From NCBI GenBank assembly GCA_016707885.1, contig JADJGU010000001.1, positions 186,001 through 250,000 of the forward strand: 64,000 nucleotides of DNA. Reading direction: 5' to 3'. Of the stretch, positions 42,525 to 51,213 are shown one piece after another (position 1 is the stretch's first letter; the number at the start of each line of letters is the position of its first letter). The stretch comes from Sphingomonadales bacterium (GTDB lineage: Bacteria; Pseudomonadota; Alphaproteobacteria; Sphingomonadales; Sphingomonadaceae). Under the pieces are notes generated by a model. That model was not told the origin of the DNA. It saw only the letters and a program-made list of their open reading frames with translations, and did not search any database. Made by a program: the position numbers and the translations under genes.

Positions 42525-43520
42525 ATGGCGAAAAAAGCCCAAGCGCAAGCCGGCGATATGTCGCGGCTCGAAATCACCTTCGACCGCCCGCACCTCATCA
42601 ATACCGTATTCGGCGAATTTGATCGCAATCTGGTCGCTATCGAGAACCGGTTGGGGGTCTATATATCTGCGCGCGGCAACCGGGTGCAGATTGAGGGAGA
42701 GGCTGGCGCAATCGCCCGCGCTCGTGATGTCCTGAACGATATTTACAGCCGCGTGATGCGCAACGAGGAGATTGACCCTGAAGCTGTGCAAGCGATCATT
42801 TCGATGAGTGCCGAGCCGACGCTCGACGGCATATTGCGCAAGGACGATGGCGGCGCCCCCGAGGTGATGATCCGCACCCGCAAGAAAACGCTGGTGCCGC
42901 GATCGGCCACGCAGGTGCCCTATATGCACGCGCTGGCGCGCGACGAGATTATCTTCGCGCTCGGCCCGGCAGGCACGGGCAAGACCTATCTTGCGGTGGC
43001 GCAGGCGGTAGCGATGCTGATTACCGGGGCGGTTGACCGGCTGATCCTGTCGCGTCCAGCAGTGGAGGCAGGCGAACGGTTGGGCTTCCTACCCGGTGAC
43101 ATGAAGGAAAAGGTCGATCCCTATCTGCGCCCGATCTACGACGCGTTGCACGACACTTTGCCGGTCGAGCAGGTCGAGCGCCGGATTGCGAGCGGCGAAA
43201 TCGAAATCGCTCCCCTCGCCTTCATGCGCGGGCGCACTTTGTCCGACGCCTTCATCATTCTCGACGAAGCTCAGAATACCACGCCGCAGCAGATGAAGAT
43301 GTTCCTCACGCGCTTCGGCATGAACAGCCGGATGGTGATCTGCGGAGACCCTAACCAGGTCGATATCCCCGGCGGTGCGACCTATTCGGGACTGAACGAT
43401 GCCGTACAGCGGCTTGACGGGGTTGAGGGCATTACCACCATACGTTTCAACAGCAGCGACGTTGTCCGCCATCCGCTGGTCGGACGGATAGTCGATGCCT
43501 ATGAGGGGCCCAATGCTTGA
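42525..43520 (+). CDS. ybeZ: PhoH family ATPase (YbeZ)
   Basis: A 331-residue P-loop ATPase with an N-terminal RNA-binding-like region (NRVQIEGEAGAIARARDVL). The core holds the Walker A motif GPAGTGKT, AVEAGERLGFLPGDMKEKVDPYLRPIYDAL, and the Walker B region FIILDEAQNTTPQQMKMFLTRFG. YbeZ partners YbeY in rRNA maturation and ribosome quality control. It directly abuts miaB and overlaps ybeY by 8 bases. Confidence 0.94.
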   Translation: MAKKAQAQAGDMSRLEITFDRPHLINTVFGEFDRNLVAIENRLGVYISARGNRVQIEGEAGAIARARDVLNDIYSRVMRNEEIDPEAVQAIISMSAEPTLDGILRKDDGGAPEVMIRTRKKTLVPRSATQVPYMHALARDEIIFALGPAGTGKTYLAVAQAVAMLITGAVDRLILSRPAVEAGERLGFLPGDMKEKVDPYLRPIYDALHDTLPVEQVERRIASGEIEIAPLAFMRGRTLSDAFIILDEAQNTTPQQMKMFLTRFGMNSRMVICGDPNQVDIPGGATYSGLNDAVQRLDGVEGITTIRFNSSDVVRHPLVGRIVDAYEGPNA

Positions 43521-44016
43521 GGTCGATATCGACCGGACGCGCGAATGGGATGGCCAGGCCGACTGGGAACGGATCGCCGAAGATGCTGTAAAAGCAGCTT
43601 TTTCGGTTTCGTCGCATGGTGATTTGGCGGAAGCGCCTTTCACACTTTCGATCAGCATACGGCTGTCGGACGATGGCGAAGTGCACGAACTGAACCGGCA
43701 ATGGCGCGACAAGGACAAGCCGACAAATGTGCTCAGCTTTCCCATGCTCGAAACCGACGAACTCGACGCGCTCGCCAACACCGACGATGGCGAAGTTTTG
43801 CTGGGTGATATGATACTGGCTTATGGCGTCTGCGCAGCCGAAGCGGAGGAAAAAGCCATCCCGCTCGCCCGCCACGCCAGCCATCTGATCGTCCACGGCA
43901 CGCTACACCTGCTCGGGCTTGACCATATCGACGATGGCGAAGCTGAACAGATGGAGACGCTGGAGGTAAAAGCGCTTGCATCGCTGGGCATCGCCAATCC
44001 ATATAGCGACCACTGA
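43513..44016 (+). CDS. ybeY: Endoribonuclease YbeY
   Basis: A 167-residue metalloprotein with the zinc-binding HLIVHGTLHLLGLDHIDDGEAEQME motif (three His) and LNRQWRDKDKPTNVLSFP upstream, both diagnostic. YbeY takes part in 16S rRNA 3'-end maturation and 70S quality control with PhoH/YbeZ. The start MLEVDIDRT at 43513 overlaps the phoH stop; two in-frame ATGs at 43495 and 43501 lie deeper in phoH and are less likely. Confidence 0.94.
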   Translation: MLEVDIDRTREWDGQADWERIAEDAVKAAFSVSSHGDLAEAPFTLSISIRLSDDGEVHELNRQWRDKDKPTNVLSFPMLETDELDALANTDDGEVLLGDMILAYGVCAAEAEEKAIPLARHASHLIVHGTLHLLGLDHIDDGEAEQMETLEVKALASLGIANPYSDH

Positions 44017-44045
44017 AAACAGCCGGAGGCAGCATAGCCAACCCC

Positions 44046-44980
44046 ATGACGGAGGGCGAGAGTAGTAGCGGTTTACGACCCCGCAAGGACGAAACCGAGG
44101 ACAGCCGATTATGGCAGCGCGTGAAGTCGCTGCTGTTCGGGCGCAATCATGAACCGACGTTGCGCGAGCAACTCGAAGAAAAATCGCCGAACATGAGGAA
44201 GATGTAGAGGAAGGCGAAGCGCCAGATTCCGAAGGCGATCTCTCGGCCATTGAACGCGAGATGGTCCGCAACCTTCTCCATTTTTCCGAGCACCGCGTCG
44301 ACGACGTGATGGTACCGCGCGCCGACATTTTGGGTATCAAAGACGATGCCAGCTTTGATGAGGCCGTCGCTGCCTTCGTCGAACATGGCCACAGCCGCAT
44401 GCCAGTTTACAAGGACACGCTCGATAACATCACCGGCATGATCCATGTGAAAGATATCTTCGCGGTCCTCGCCGAGGGCAAGGAAAAGCCCGACAGTCTA
44501 GAAGCCTTTATCCGTCAGCCACGCTTTGTGCCGCAAAGCATGGGAGTGATGCAGCTGCTCGACGAGATGCGCCGCACACGAACCCATCTGGCTATTGTAT
44601 TCGACGAATATTCAGGAACCGAGGGTCTGGTCACCATTGAAGATCTGGTCGAGGAAATTGTCGGCGAGATCGAAGACGAACATGACGACGAGCCCGAAGC
44701 GCTTTTCGTCGAAAACGCACCCGGCATCTGGGATGCCGATGCACGGAGTGAATTGGACGATCTTGCAGAGGCGTTGGACGAGAAACTGTCAGAAGTTGAT
44801 GAAGATGTCGACACGATCGGCGGCCTCGCCTTTGTGCTTGCGGGGCAGGTTCCCGATGTGGGCGACGTGCTGATTCACCCGGAAAGCGGTTGGAAAATCG
44901 AGATAGTCGAAGGCGACGAACGCCGCGTCACGCGTGTGCGATTGTACAGGCCAGAGGCCGTGGGTGAGGCGGCGGGGTAA
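44046..44980 (+). CDS. corC: CBS-domain hemolysin/CorC family protein, interrupted by a one-base frameshift
   Basis: Frame one from ATG 44046 (MTEGESSSGLRPRKDE) reaches LREQLEE and then shifts at an A run (44179-44183). One more A continues into KIAEHEEDVEEGEAPDSEGDLSAIEREMVRNLLHFSE. The downstream frame encodes a CBS pair (VDDVMVPRADILGI; HSRMPVYKDTLDNITGMIHVKDI) and a CorC_HlyC domain (FAGQ-like region LAGQVPDVGDVL). Restored length is about 311 residues, normal for the family. CorC-type proteins act with membrane transporters in Mg2+/Co2+ handling. It is the fourth gene of miaB-phoH-ybeY-corC. A sequence error is the likely cause of the break. Confidence 0.9.
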
Positions 44981-44985
44981 GCCTT

Positions 44986-45594
44986 TTACTTCCCCCACAC
45001 ATCTTTCAACCGATCATCACGTCCGCAACGGCTGCGGTAGTAGCGGTATCGGATCGGATTCTTTTTATAATAGTCCTGATGATAGTCTTCGGCCGGGTAA
45101 AAGGCTGTGCGTGGTTCGATTTTGGTGACCAAGTCGCGCTTGAAAAAGCCGACAAGATAATCGCGTGAAGCCAGTGCAGCCTTTCGCTCGGCAGCGCTTC
45201 CCGGGAATATCGCGGCGCGATAGCTCTCCCCTTTGTCGCAGAACTGGCCGGCTGCATCGAATGGATCGACATTTTTCCAAAATACGGTGAGCAATTCGAA
45301 GTATTTCACCTTCGCCGGATCATAAGTGACGCGCACGGCTTCATAATGACCTGTCCCGCCCGCACTGACCTGTTCATAGGTCGGGTTTCGCGTGGGTCCG
45401 CCGGTATAGCCCGATACGACTTCAACGACGCCGTCGACCTTCTCAAAATCAGACTCGGCGCACCAGAAGCAGCCCATAGCGAAAATGGCTGTGGCGGTTT
45501 CGGTTTTGCCCAGCTTATCGGATGCGCTGGCCGAAGAGAAGACGATAGTGGCTGACAGGATAGCGATTAGCATGTGGCTTAGCTTTTTCATCAT
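44986..45594 (-). CDS. msrA: Exported peptide-methionine (S)-S-oxide reductase MsrA
   Basis: A 202-residue MsrA with a Sec signal peptide (about 1-24, ending SASA), so it probably acts in the periplasm. The catalytic Cys lies in AMGCFWCAESDFE, followed by GVVEVVSGYTGG, GTGHYEAVRVTYD and EDYHQDYY. It repairs methionine sulfoxide in exported proteins. The start is ATG 45594 or the next codon. It converges on corC with 5 bases between stops. Confidence 0.93.
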   Translation of the reverse strand: MMKKLSHMLIAILSATIVFSSASASDKLGKTETATAIFAMGCFWCAESDFEKVDGVVEVVSGYTGGPTRNPTYEQVSAGGTGHYEAVRVTYDPAKVKYFELLTVFWKNVDPFDAAGQFCDKGESYRAAIFPGSAAERKAALASRDYLVGFFKRDLVTKIEPRTAFYPAEDYHQDYYKKNPIRYRYYRSRCGRDDRLKDVWGK

Positions 45595-45631
45595 ACCCTC
45601 TGGTTCGCATCGAGTTGGCCAAAAGTTACGC

Positions 45632-46315
45632 TTAGCCCAGACTTTCGAGCAATTGCTTCGCGCGCCATCGCCAATGGATAGCTAGTGTCTCCATTTCCGC
45701 CAATTCGCGCAATGCGGCATTTGCCCCGTCCATACGGTGCAAGCCGCCAATCAATAGTTGGAAAGCGCGCTCGACTGTCCAGCCATGGCGGGCGCGCTCC
45801 ACTTGCTCGATACTGTCATCAGGCTTCACATGGCCGACTTCGAGCACCCTGAAATAATAGCCGCTACGCCCTGTCTGTACGACCGCCGCCAACATCCCTT
45901 TCACGCCAAAATGATGGTCGATTTTCCAGCAGGGCTGCCTTCCTTGGCTTATCTCGACCAACGCCTCACCAATCCGGAACCGGTCGCCAATCTGGACACG
46001 TTCTTCGGTCATCTCCAGCGCCGAGATATTCTCACCAAAGCCACCCAATCGGCCAAGATGCGGATGCGGTTCGCGGCCCGCCTTGGCAAAGTCGGCCTCC
46101 CACAGCGGATAATGTTCGCCCGGATAGAAATGCACCGCCTTGTCCTCACCGCCGTGCACGGTGGGGTCACCGACGCGATCGCCTTCAAAGCCTGTAAAGG
46201 TCAGATAGACCGGAGCTTCGACCGGAAGGCGCGAGCCTATGGAACTGTCTTCCCTGTCGCCTCGAAACGAAACGGGTTTGCCAACCAGCAGAGCTTCAAT
46301 CGTCGTTGTAATCAT
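45632..46315 (-). CDS. MOSC domain protein (YiiM-like)
   Basis: A 227-residue protein. The MOSC beta-barrel (GFEGDRVGDPTVHGGEDKAVHFYPGEHYPLW, NISALEMTEERVQIGDRFRIG, QGRQPCWKI with the conserved Cys) is followed by the YiiM 3-alpha domain (ERARHGWTVERAFQLL). MOSC proteins bind molybdenum cofactor or sulfur; YiiM-like members reduce N-hydroxylated substrates. The start at 46315 fits the family, and longer in-frame starts overlap the promoter region shared with the divergent glycosyltransferase. Confidence 0.88.
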   Translation of the reverse strand: MITTTIEALLVGKPVSFRGDREDSSIGSRLPVEAPVYLTFTGFEGDRVGDPTVHGGEDKAVHFYPGEHYPLWEADFAKAGREPHPHLGRLGGFGENISALEMTEERVQIGDRFRIGEALVEISQGRQPCWKIDHHFGVKGMLAAVVQTGRSGYYFRVLEVGHVKPDDSIEQVERARHGWTVERAFQLLIGGLHRMDGANAALRELAEMETLAIHWRWRAKQLLESLG

Positions 46316-46385
46316 ATCCAAGCTTAACCCCGCAACAACGGCTTGACCATTGGCAATCGCGCCCGCGCTGTCTAATAGACGGCGG

Positions 46386-47549
46386 ATGCAGACGGCGGAC
46401 CTTCGCATTGCCCTGTTCAGCGGCAACTATAATTATGTGCGCGACGGCGCAAATCAGGCGCTCAACCGACTGGTAGGCTATCTGCTGCGTCAGGGCGCAC
46501 ATGTGCGCGTCTATTCACCGACTGTTGCCGAACCGGCCTTTGAGCCAACCGGCGATCTTGTCAGCGTGCCCTCGATGGCGATCCCCAACCGCCCCGAATA
46601 TCGCATTCCGTTGGCACTGTCAGGGGCGGTCAAACGCGACCTGGAAGCGTTTGCACCCAATGTCGTCCACATTTCGAGTCCCGATCGCGTCGCGCGCAAG
46701 GCTGTAAAATGGGCGCGCAAGCGCAACCTGCCAGTGCTGGCATCGGTCCACACGCGGTTTGAGACCTATTTTCGCTACTATAACATGTCGTTCCTCGAAC
46801 CGTTAGTCGAGGCGTGGCTGCGCACGCTCTACCGGAAATGCGACGCCCTTGTAGCTCCGTCAGAGTCGATGGCGCAGGTGCTGCGGAAACAGCGGATGAA
46901 TTATGACATCGACATCTGGTCGCGCGGTGTGGATCGTGAGATATTCCATTCCGGTCGCCGCGACCTCGCCTGGCGGAACAGTCTTGGCATCGACAATGAC
47001 ATGCCGGTGATCGGTTTCCTTGGCCGACTGGTGATGGAAAAAGGCCTTGATGTATTTTCCGACAGCATCGACCAGCTGAAACGGCGTAATGTGCGGCACA
47101 AAGTGCTGGTGATTGGCGAAGGCCCCGCACGCGGCTGGTTCGAAACACGCCTGCCAGACGCCGCCTTTGTCGGCTTTCAGGGCGGCACCGATCTTGCGCG
47201 CGCGGTGGCCAGCATGGACATGCTGTTCAACCCCAGCGTCACTGAAACCTTCGGCAATGTGACGCTCGAGGCGATGGCGTGCGGCCTTCCGGTCGTCGCA
47301 GCGAAGGCCACCGGCAGCCAAAGCCTTGTCGACGACAATCGTTCCGGCCGTCTGATTACGGCGGGCGCTATCGCCCAATTTGCCGAAGCTTTGCGCAGCT
47401 ACTGCGAAAACCCGGCCCTACGCTCCGAACATGGCAAGGCCGGCGAGGACCGCAGCCTCGACTATAGCTGGGATGCCATCAATCAGGCTGTCGCCGACAC
47501 CTATGTCCGGCTTGTCAGACAACACCGCACAGAGATCACCCCAGCGTGA
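46386..47549 (+). CDS. Glycosyltransferase family 4 protein
   Basis: A 387-residue GT-B enzyme. The N-terminal domain (LRIALFSGNYNYVRDGANQALNRLVGYLLRQG) resembles mannosyl/glucuronosyl transferases that act on diacylglycerol or phosphatidylinositol. The C-terminal domain has GFLGRLVMEKGLDV, the donor-site motif SVTETFGNVTLEAMACGLPVVA and the two glutamates of the EX7E pattern. A glycolipid product (for example glucuronosyl lipids of sphingomonads) is plausible but not proven. The ATG at 46386 is chosen by homology. It overlaps rarA by 4 bases. Confidence 0.87.
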   Translation: MQTADLRIALFSGNYNYVRDGANQALNRLVGYLLRQGAHVRVYSPTVAEPAFEPTGDLVSVPSMAIPNRPEYRIPLALSGAVKRDLEAFAPNVVHISSPDRVARKAVKWARKRNLPVLASVHTRFETYFRYYNMSFLEPLVEAWLRTLYRKCDALVAPSESMAQVLRKQRMNYDIDIWSRGVDREIFHSGRRDLAWRNSLGIDNDMPVIGFLGRLVMEKGLDVFSDSIDQLKRRNVRHKVLVIGEGPARGWFETRLPDAAFVGFQGGTDLARAVASMDMLFNPSVTETFGNVTLEAMACGLPVVAAKATGSQSLVDDNRSGRLITAGAIAQFAEALRSYCENPALRSEHGKAGEDRSLDYSWDAINQAVADTYVRLVRQHRTEITPA

Positions 47550-48868
47550 CCGACCTGTTCGGCGATGCACCGGCAAGCTCCCAACAGGCTATTCCGCCGA
47601 ATGCCCCGCTCGCCGATCGCATACGCCCGCAATCGCTCGCCGAAATTGTCGGGCAGGAGCATCTGACCGGTCCTGATGGCGCCATCGGGCGTATGGTTGC
47701 CGCCGGGCGACTGTCTTCGATGATATTATGGGGTCCGCCCGGAACCGGAAAGACCAGCATCGCCCGCTTGCTCGCCGATTCAGTGGGCATGCATTACATG
47801 GCGGTTTCGGCGGTGTTTTCGGGCGTTGCTGATCTGAAAAAGGCCTTTGCTGAGGCCGAACAGGTCGCGCACACCGGCAAGGCTACATTGCTGTTCGTCG
47901 ACGAAATCCACCGCTTCAATCGTGCACAGCAAGACGGGTTCCTGCCCTTTGTCGAGCGCGGTATTGTGACGCTGGTTGGGGCTACGACCGAAAACCCCAG
48001 TTTCGAACTCAACGCCGCCTTGCTCAGCCGCGCGCAGGTGCTGGTGCTCAAACGGCTCGATGAAGCAGCCTTGGGCAAGCTTCTGGAGCGGGCAGAAGCT
48101 GTTGAGGGCAAACCCCTGCCCCTCACCGACGACGCTCGCTTCGCCCTGATCGCCAGCGCCGACGGCGACGGGCGCTTCCTGCTCAATCAGGCCGAAACAC
48201 TCTTTGCCATCGCGCCACCCGACACACCGTTGGACCCGCAGGCGATGGCGGCTTTGCTCCATCGGCGCATGCCCGTCTATGACAAGGACCGTGAGGGGCA
48301 CTACAACCTCATTTCCGCGCTGCATAAATCGATGCGCGGTTCGGACCCGCAGGCCGCGCTCTACTGGCTGGCCCGCATGCTGGTGGCAGGAGAAGAACCG
48401 CTGTACATCCTTCGCCGTATCACCCGCTTTGCGGTCGAGGATGTCGGCCTTGCCGACCCGCGCGCGCTCGAACAGTGCATGGCCGCAAAGGACGCCTATG
48501 AATTTCTCGGCTCGCCCGAGGGCGAACTCGCGATTGTGCAGGCGTGCCTCTATTGCGCGACAGCCCCAAAATCGAACGCAGCCTATAAAGCGCAAAAGGC
48601 AGCTTGGAAGCTAGCGAAGGAAACGGGCTCTCTGATGCCGCCAGCCAATATCCTGAACGCCCCGACAAAGCTGATGAAAGATATCGGTTATGGTGCTGGC
48701 TATTCTTACGATCATGACGCCGATGAGGGCTTTTCAGGCGCGAATTACTGGCCCGACGAAATGCAGTCCGCCCAACTGTATCGCCCCGTGGCGCGCGGTT
48801 TGGAAGCCAAAATTGCAGAGCGACTGGCCCATTGGGATGGCCTTCGCAGGGAGAGGAACCCAAAATGA
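47546..48868 (+). CDS. rarA: Replication-associated recombination protein A (RarA)
   Basis: A 440-residue AAA+ ATPase with Walker A GPPGTGKT (63-70), Walker B LLFVDEIHRFN, sensor 1 GATTENPSFE, and the C-terminal MgsA tetramerisation domain (GSDPQAALYWLARML, YKAQKAAWKLAKE). RarA acts at stalled forks with SSB and RecA. The GTG start overlaps the glycosyltransferase stop (GTGA). The stop overlaps the quinone oxidoreductase ATG, making a three-gene coupled unit. Confidence 0.95.
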   Translation: MTDLFGDAPASSQQAIPPNAPLADRIRPQSLAEIVGQEHLTGPDGAIGRMVAAGRLSSMILWGPPGTGKTSIARLLADSVGMHYMAVSAVFSGVADLKKAFAEAEQVAHTGKATLLFVDEIHRFNRAQQDGFLPFVERGIVTLVGATTENPSFELNAALLSRAQVLVLKRLDEAALGKLLERAEAVEGKPLPLTDDARFALIASADGDGRFLLNQAETLFAIAPPDTPLDPQAMAALLHRRMPVYDKDREGHYNLISALHKSMRGSDPQAALYWLARMLVAGEEPLYILRRITRFAVEDVGLADPRALEQCMAAKDAYEFLGSPEGELAIVQACLYCATAPKSNAAYKAQKAAWKLAKETGSLMPPANILNAPTKLMKDIGYGAGYSYDHDADEGFSGANYWPDEMQSAQLYRPVARGLEAKIAERLAHWDGLRRERNPK

Positions 48869-49851
48869 GCTATCGCGCTGCCGTCTGCACCGCATTGACC
48901 GGGCCTGAGAGCATCAAAATCGAAACCCGCGAGCGGACGCCACTAAAGCCCGGCGAGGTTCGGATTGCGATCAAGGCGGCGGGGCTGAATTTCCCCGACC
49001 TGCTGATGACCTATGGCAAATATCAATTCCGGCCCGACCCGCCCTTCATCCCCGGCATGGAATTTTCAGGCAAGATTATCGAGATCGCCGATGGCGTGAC
49101 TGCATTCAAAAAGGGTGATGCCGTCATGGGTGGCGGCAAAGGTGATTGCATCGCCGAAGAAGCTATGGTTTCAGCCGCCGCTTTGGTCGCGAAACCTAAC
49201 GCCTTGTCATGGGAAGAAGCTGCCTGCTGGCGTGCGGGCGGGGTCACGGCCTGGCACGCTTTGCACGACAAGGCGGCACTCAAAGCAAGCGAAACCTTGC
49301 TGGTGCTTGGCGCTGCGGGTGGCGTCGGGATGGCTGCGGTTTCGCTGGGCAAACATCTGGGTGCGTTCATTATCGGTACCGGTTCCAGCGCAGAAAAACG
49401 GGCCGCCATCCTTGCAGCAGGCGCTGACCATGCGCTTGACCCAGCCGATCCCGACCTTGCCGCCAAGGTCAAGGAACTAACCGGCGGCAAAGGCTGCGAT
49501 GTCGTGTTCGATCCGGTCGGGGGCGATCTGTCTATCACCGCCACCCGAGCCATTGGCTGGGGCGGGCGCTTCCTCATCATCGGCTTTGCCAGCGGAACGA
49601 CACCCAGCTTTCCGGCCAATCATGCGCTGATCAAAGGCTATAGCCTGATCGGCCTTCGTGCCGGCGAAGCCAGTCGCCGCGACGCAGACCTGGCCGCGCG
49701 CACCGGGGTTGAACTGAAAAAGCTGGCCGAAGCGGGCATCATGCGTCCGCATATCTCGCACCACTTGTCTTTGGAGCAAACGCGTGAGGCGTTGCTCGTA
49801 CTCGAACGACGCGAGGCCATCGGGCGGGTTGTGGTTACGATGGCCGGTTGA
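48865..49851 (+). CDS. NADPH:quinone oxidoreductase-like MDR protein
   Basis: A 328-residue medium-chain dehydrogenase without zinc ligands. The GroES-like N-terminal part contains AAGLNFPDLLMTYGKYQ and PFIPGMEFSG. The Rossmann domain is LVLGAAGGVGMAAVSLGKHLGA, and the ending REAIGRVVVTM is typical of quinone oxidoreductases. It probably reduces quinones or enones with NADPH. ATGA overlap with rarA. It is followed by the palindrome AACCCGGCCGGGTT at 49851-49864, which includes the last base of the stop codon. Confidence 0.9.
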   Translation: MSYRAAVCTALTGPESIKIETRERTPLKPGEVRIAIKAAGLNFPDLLMTYGKYQFRPDPPFIPGMEFSGKIIEIADGVTAFKKGDAVMGGGKGDCIAEEAMVSAAALVAKPNALSWEEAACWRAGGVTAWHALHDKAALKASETLLVLGAAGGVGMAAVSLGKHLGAFIIGTGSSAEKRAAILAAGADHALDPADPDLAAKVKELTGGKGCDVVFDPVGGDLSITATRAIGWGGRFLIIGFASGTTPSFPANHALIKGYSLIGLRAGEASRRDADLAARTGVELKKLAEAGIMRPHISHHLSLEQTREALLVLERREAIGRVVVTMAG

Positions 49852-49896
49852 ACCCGGCCGGGTTACGTGGTCGGGTTCAATGGCGTTTGGACCTAT

Positions 49897-50361
49897 CTAT
49901 TCATTGGTCCGAATCTGGTTCGTTGTGCGACGGTTGCGCGCTTGACCTTCCCCGGACTTGCGAGGCGTCAGCTTGGCATCTTTGAAATGCTTGCCGCGCG
50001 CCGGCTGCATATTGCTTTCAAGCGGCTTGTCGCCCGCCTTGCGAACGGTCATCGTGCCCCGCCGGATGTGCGTATCTGCATGCCCGTCGCCATTGATATC
50101 ACCAGCGGCAACACGCGGTTTGCTTCGCGGAGCAGGTGGTGGCGTGTCAGGTGTTACATCTGAAGCTTTCTGAACAGCAGGAAGCAGAAGGCCTTTTTGC
50201 GGTTCGTCTGGTTTGGGCGTGACATCTGTCGGTGTCGCGGCACTCGGTTCGGCGGCTTCACCTTTGATGCCTTCATATTTCATATAGATGGCGCTGTGCG
50301 CCGCGCCAATCATTCCAAATGACAGCGTAACCGCCACCAGCCAGTCCTTTTTCCTTTTCAC
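49897..50361 (-). CDS. Small secreted hypothetical protein with a calcium-loop-like motif
   Basis: A 154-residue protein with an N-terminal signal or membrane helix (about 7-24), a Pro/Thr/Glu-rich middle, and one segment DINGDGHADTHI (about 88-99). That segment resembles the Ca2+-binding loop of dockerin, EF-hand or FG-GAP repeats. The C-terminal 50 residues are strongly basic. I do not recognise a family. It is divergent from a TetR regulator across a 120-base region with short direct repeats, so it may be controlled by that regulator. Confidence 0.6.
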   Translation of the reverse strand: MKRKKDWLVAVTLSFGMIGAAHSAIYMKYEGIKGEAAEPSAATPTDVTPKPDEPQKGLLLPAVQKASDVTPDTPPPAPRSKPRVAAGDINGDGHADTHIRRGTMTVRKAGDKPLESNMQPARGKHFKDAKLTPRKSGEGQARNRRTTNQIRTNE

Positions 50362-50407
50362 ATCGTCTCTCCTTGGGTCGCATCCCTCACCGGGAATGAC
50401 TCAATAA

Positions 50408-50428
50408 TAGAGTGTTGCTCTAGAGTGT
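50408..50428. promoter_or_regulatory. Direct repeat between the secreted protein and tetR genes (candidate operator)
   Basis: TAGAGTGT occurs at 50408-50415 and 50421-50428, 13 bases apart. The second copy sits in the palindrome CTCTAGAG. It lies in the 120-base divergent region where a TetR protein would be expected to bind for autoregulation. Short and unproven. Confidence 0.35.
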
Positions 50429-50481
50429 CAATCCACTTTTTCCTTGCTTGTTTTTGCTGGCCGTTTGATAAGGTAGGCGCA

Positions 50482-51075
50482 ATGCATACCGCCAAGCCCA
50501 AGACCCGCGACCGTATCCTAGCCTCGGCACGCGAACTGTTTTTTTCCAAGGGCTTGGATGAGACCTCGATTGCCGAAATCTGCAAGCATTCGGGCGTCTC
50601 CAACGGCAGTCTGTTCCACCACTTTCCAACCAAGGAAGCGATCGCGCTCGAAATCTTTGTCGGCATTCGTCGCCATTATTGGGAGCATGTGATCGCCGCG
50701 ATGGAAGCCGAGTCGACAGTGCCTGCAGCCGCCGAGGCATCGGTGCGCGCGGCCTTTGATTTCCAAAAAAAGTTCTCCGACGAATACACCTTCATGCTTG
50801 ATACGGCGGCCGCACCCTGGGTGCTCAAGCACACGACCGCGCTCAAGGATTTGAACGCCGCCTTTGTCGAACGTGCAATGGGATGGGCCGCCCCCTATTT
50901 CATAAAAGGCGAGTTGCCGGCCCTATCGATCCATACATTTGGCGCACTGATTTTCGGCTTGCCGCAATGGATCGCGCGCGAAGCCCGCGCAGGGCTTTCT
51001 GTGCCTGACATCGAAATTGTAACGGCAGAATTGTCAACGCTGATGCGAAAGCTTTTCACAGTCGACAAACAATAA
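50482..51075 (+). CDS. TetR family transcriptional regulator
   Basis: A 197-residue regulator with the TetR_N helix-turn-helix (TRDRILASARELFFSKGLDETSIAEICKHSGVSNGSLFHHFPTKEAI, about residues 7-54) and an all-helical ligand-binding domain. The ligand is unknown. Likely targets are itself and the divergent secreted protein, both read from the 120-base region with direct repeats. The ATG at 50482 follows AAGGTAGG; the frame open from 50425 crosses the promoter region and is not used. Confidence 0.9.
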   Translation: MHTAKPKTRDRILASARELFFSKGLDETSIAEICKHSGVSNGSLFHHFPTKEAIALEIFVGIRRHYWEHVIAAMEAESTVPAAAEASVRAAFDFQKKFSDEYTFMLDTAAAPWVLKHTTALKDLNAAFVERAMGWAAPYFIKGELPALSIHTFGALIFGLPQWIAREARAGLSVPDIEIVTAELSTLMRKLFTVDKQ

Positions 51076-51213
51076 ACCGAGTCAAATCATTGCTTTGACT
51101 CATAAAAATGCTGCGCAGCATAAGCTGCAGCAAAAATTTGCCAGAGTCTTGATTCTATGGTAGATTCTATTCGCTTCTAGACCCTTTGAGGTCGTTATAT
51201 GGGGGGAGCAAAA

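Noticed and set aside
49851..49864. The palindrome AACCCGGCCGGGTT as a terminator
   Set aside because: It is perfectly self-complementary but has no loop and no T run; too short to support a terminator call.
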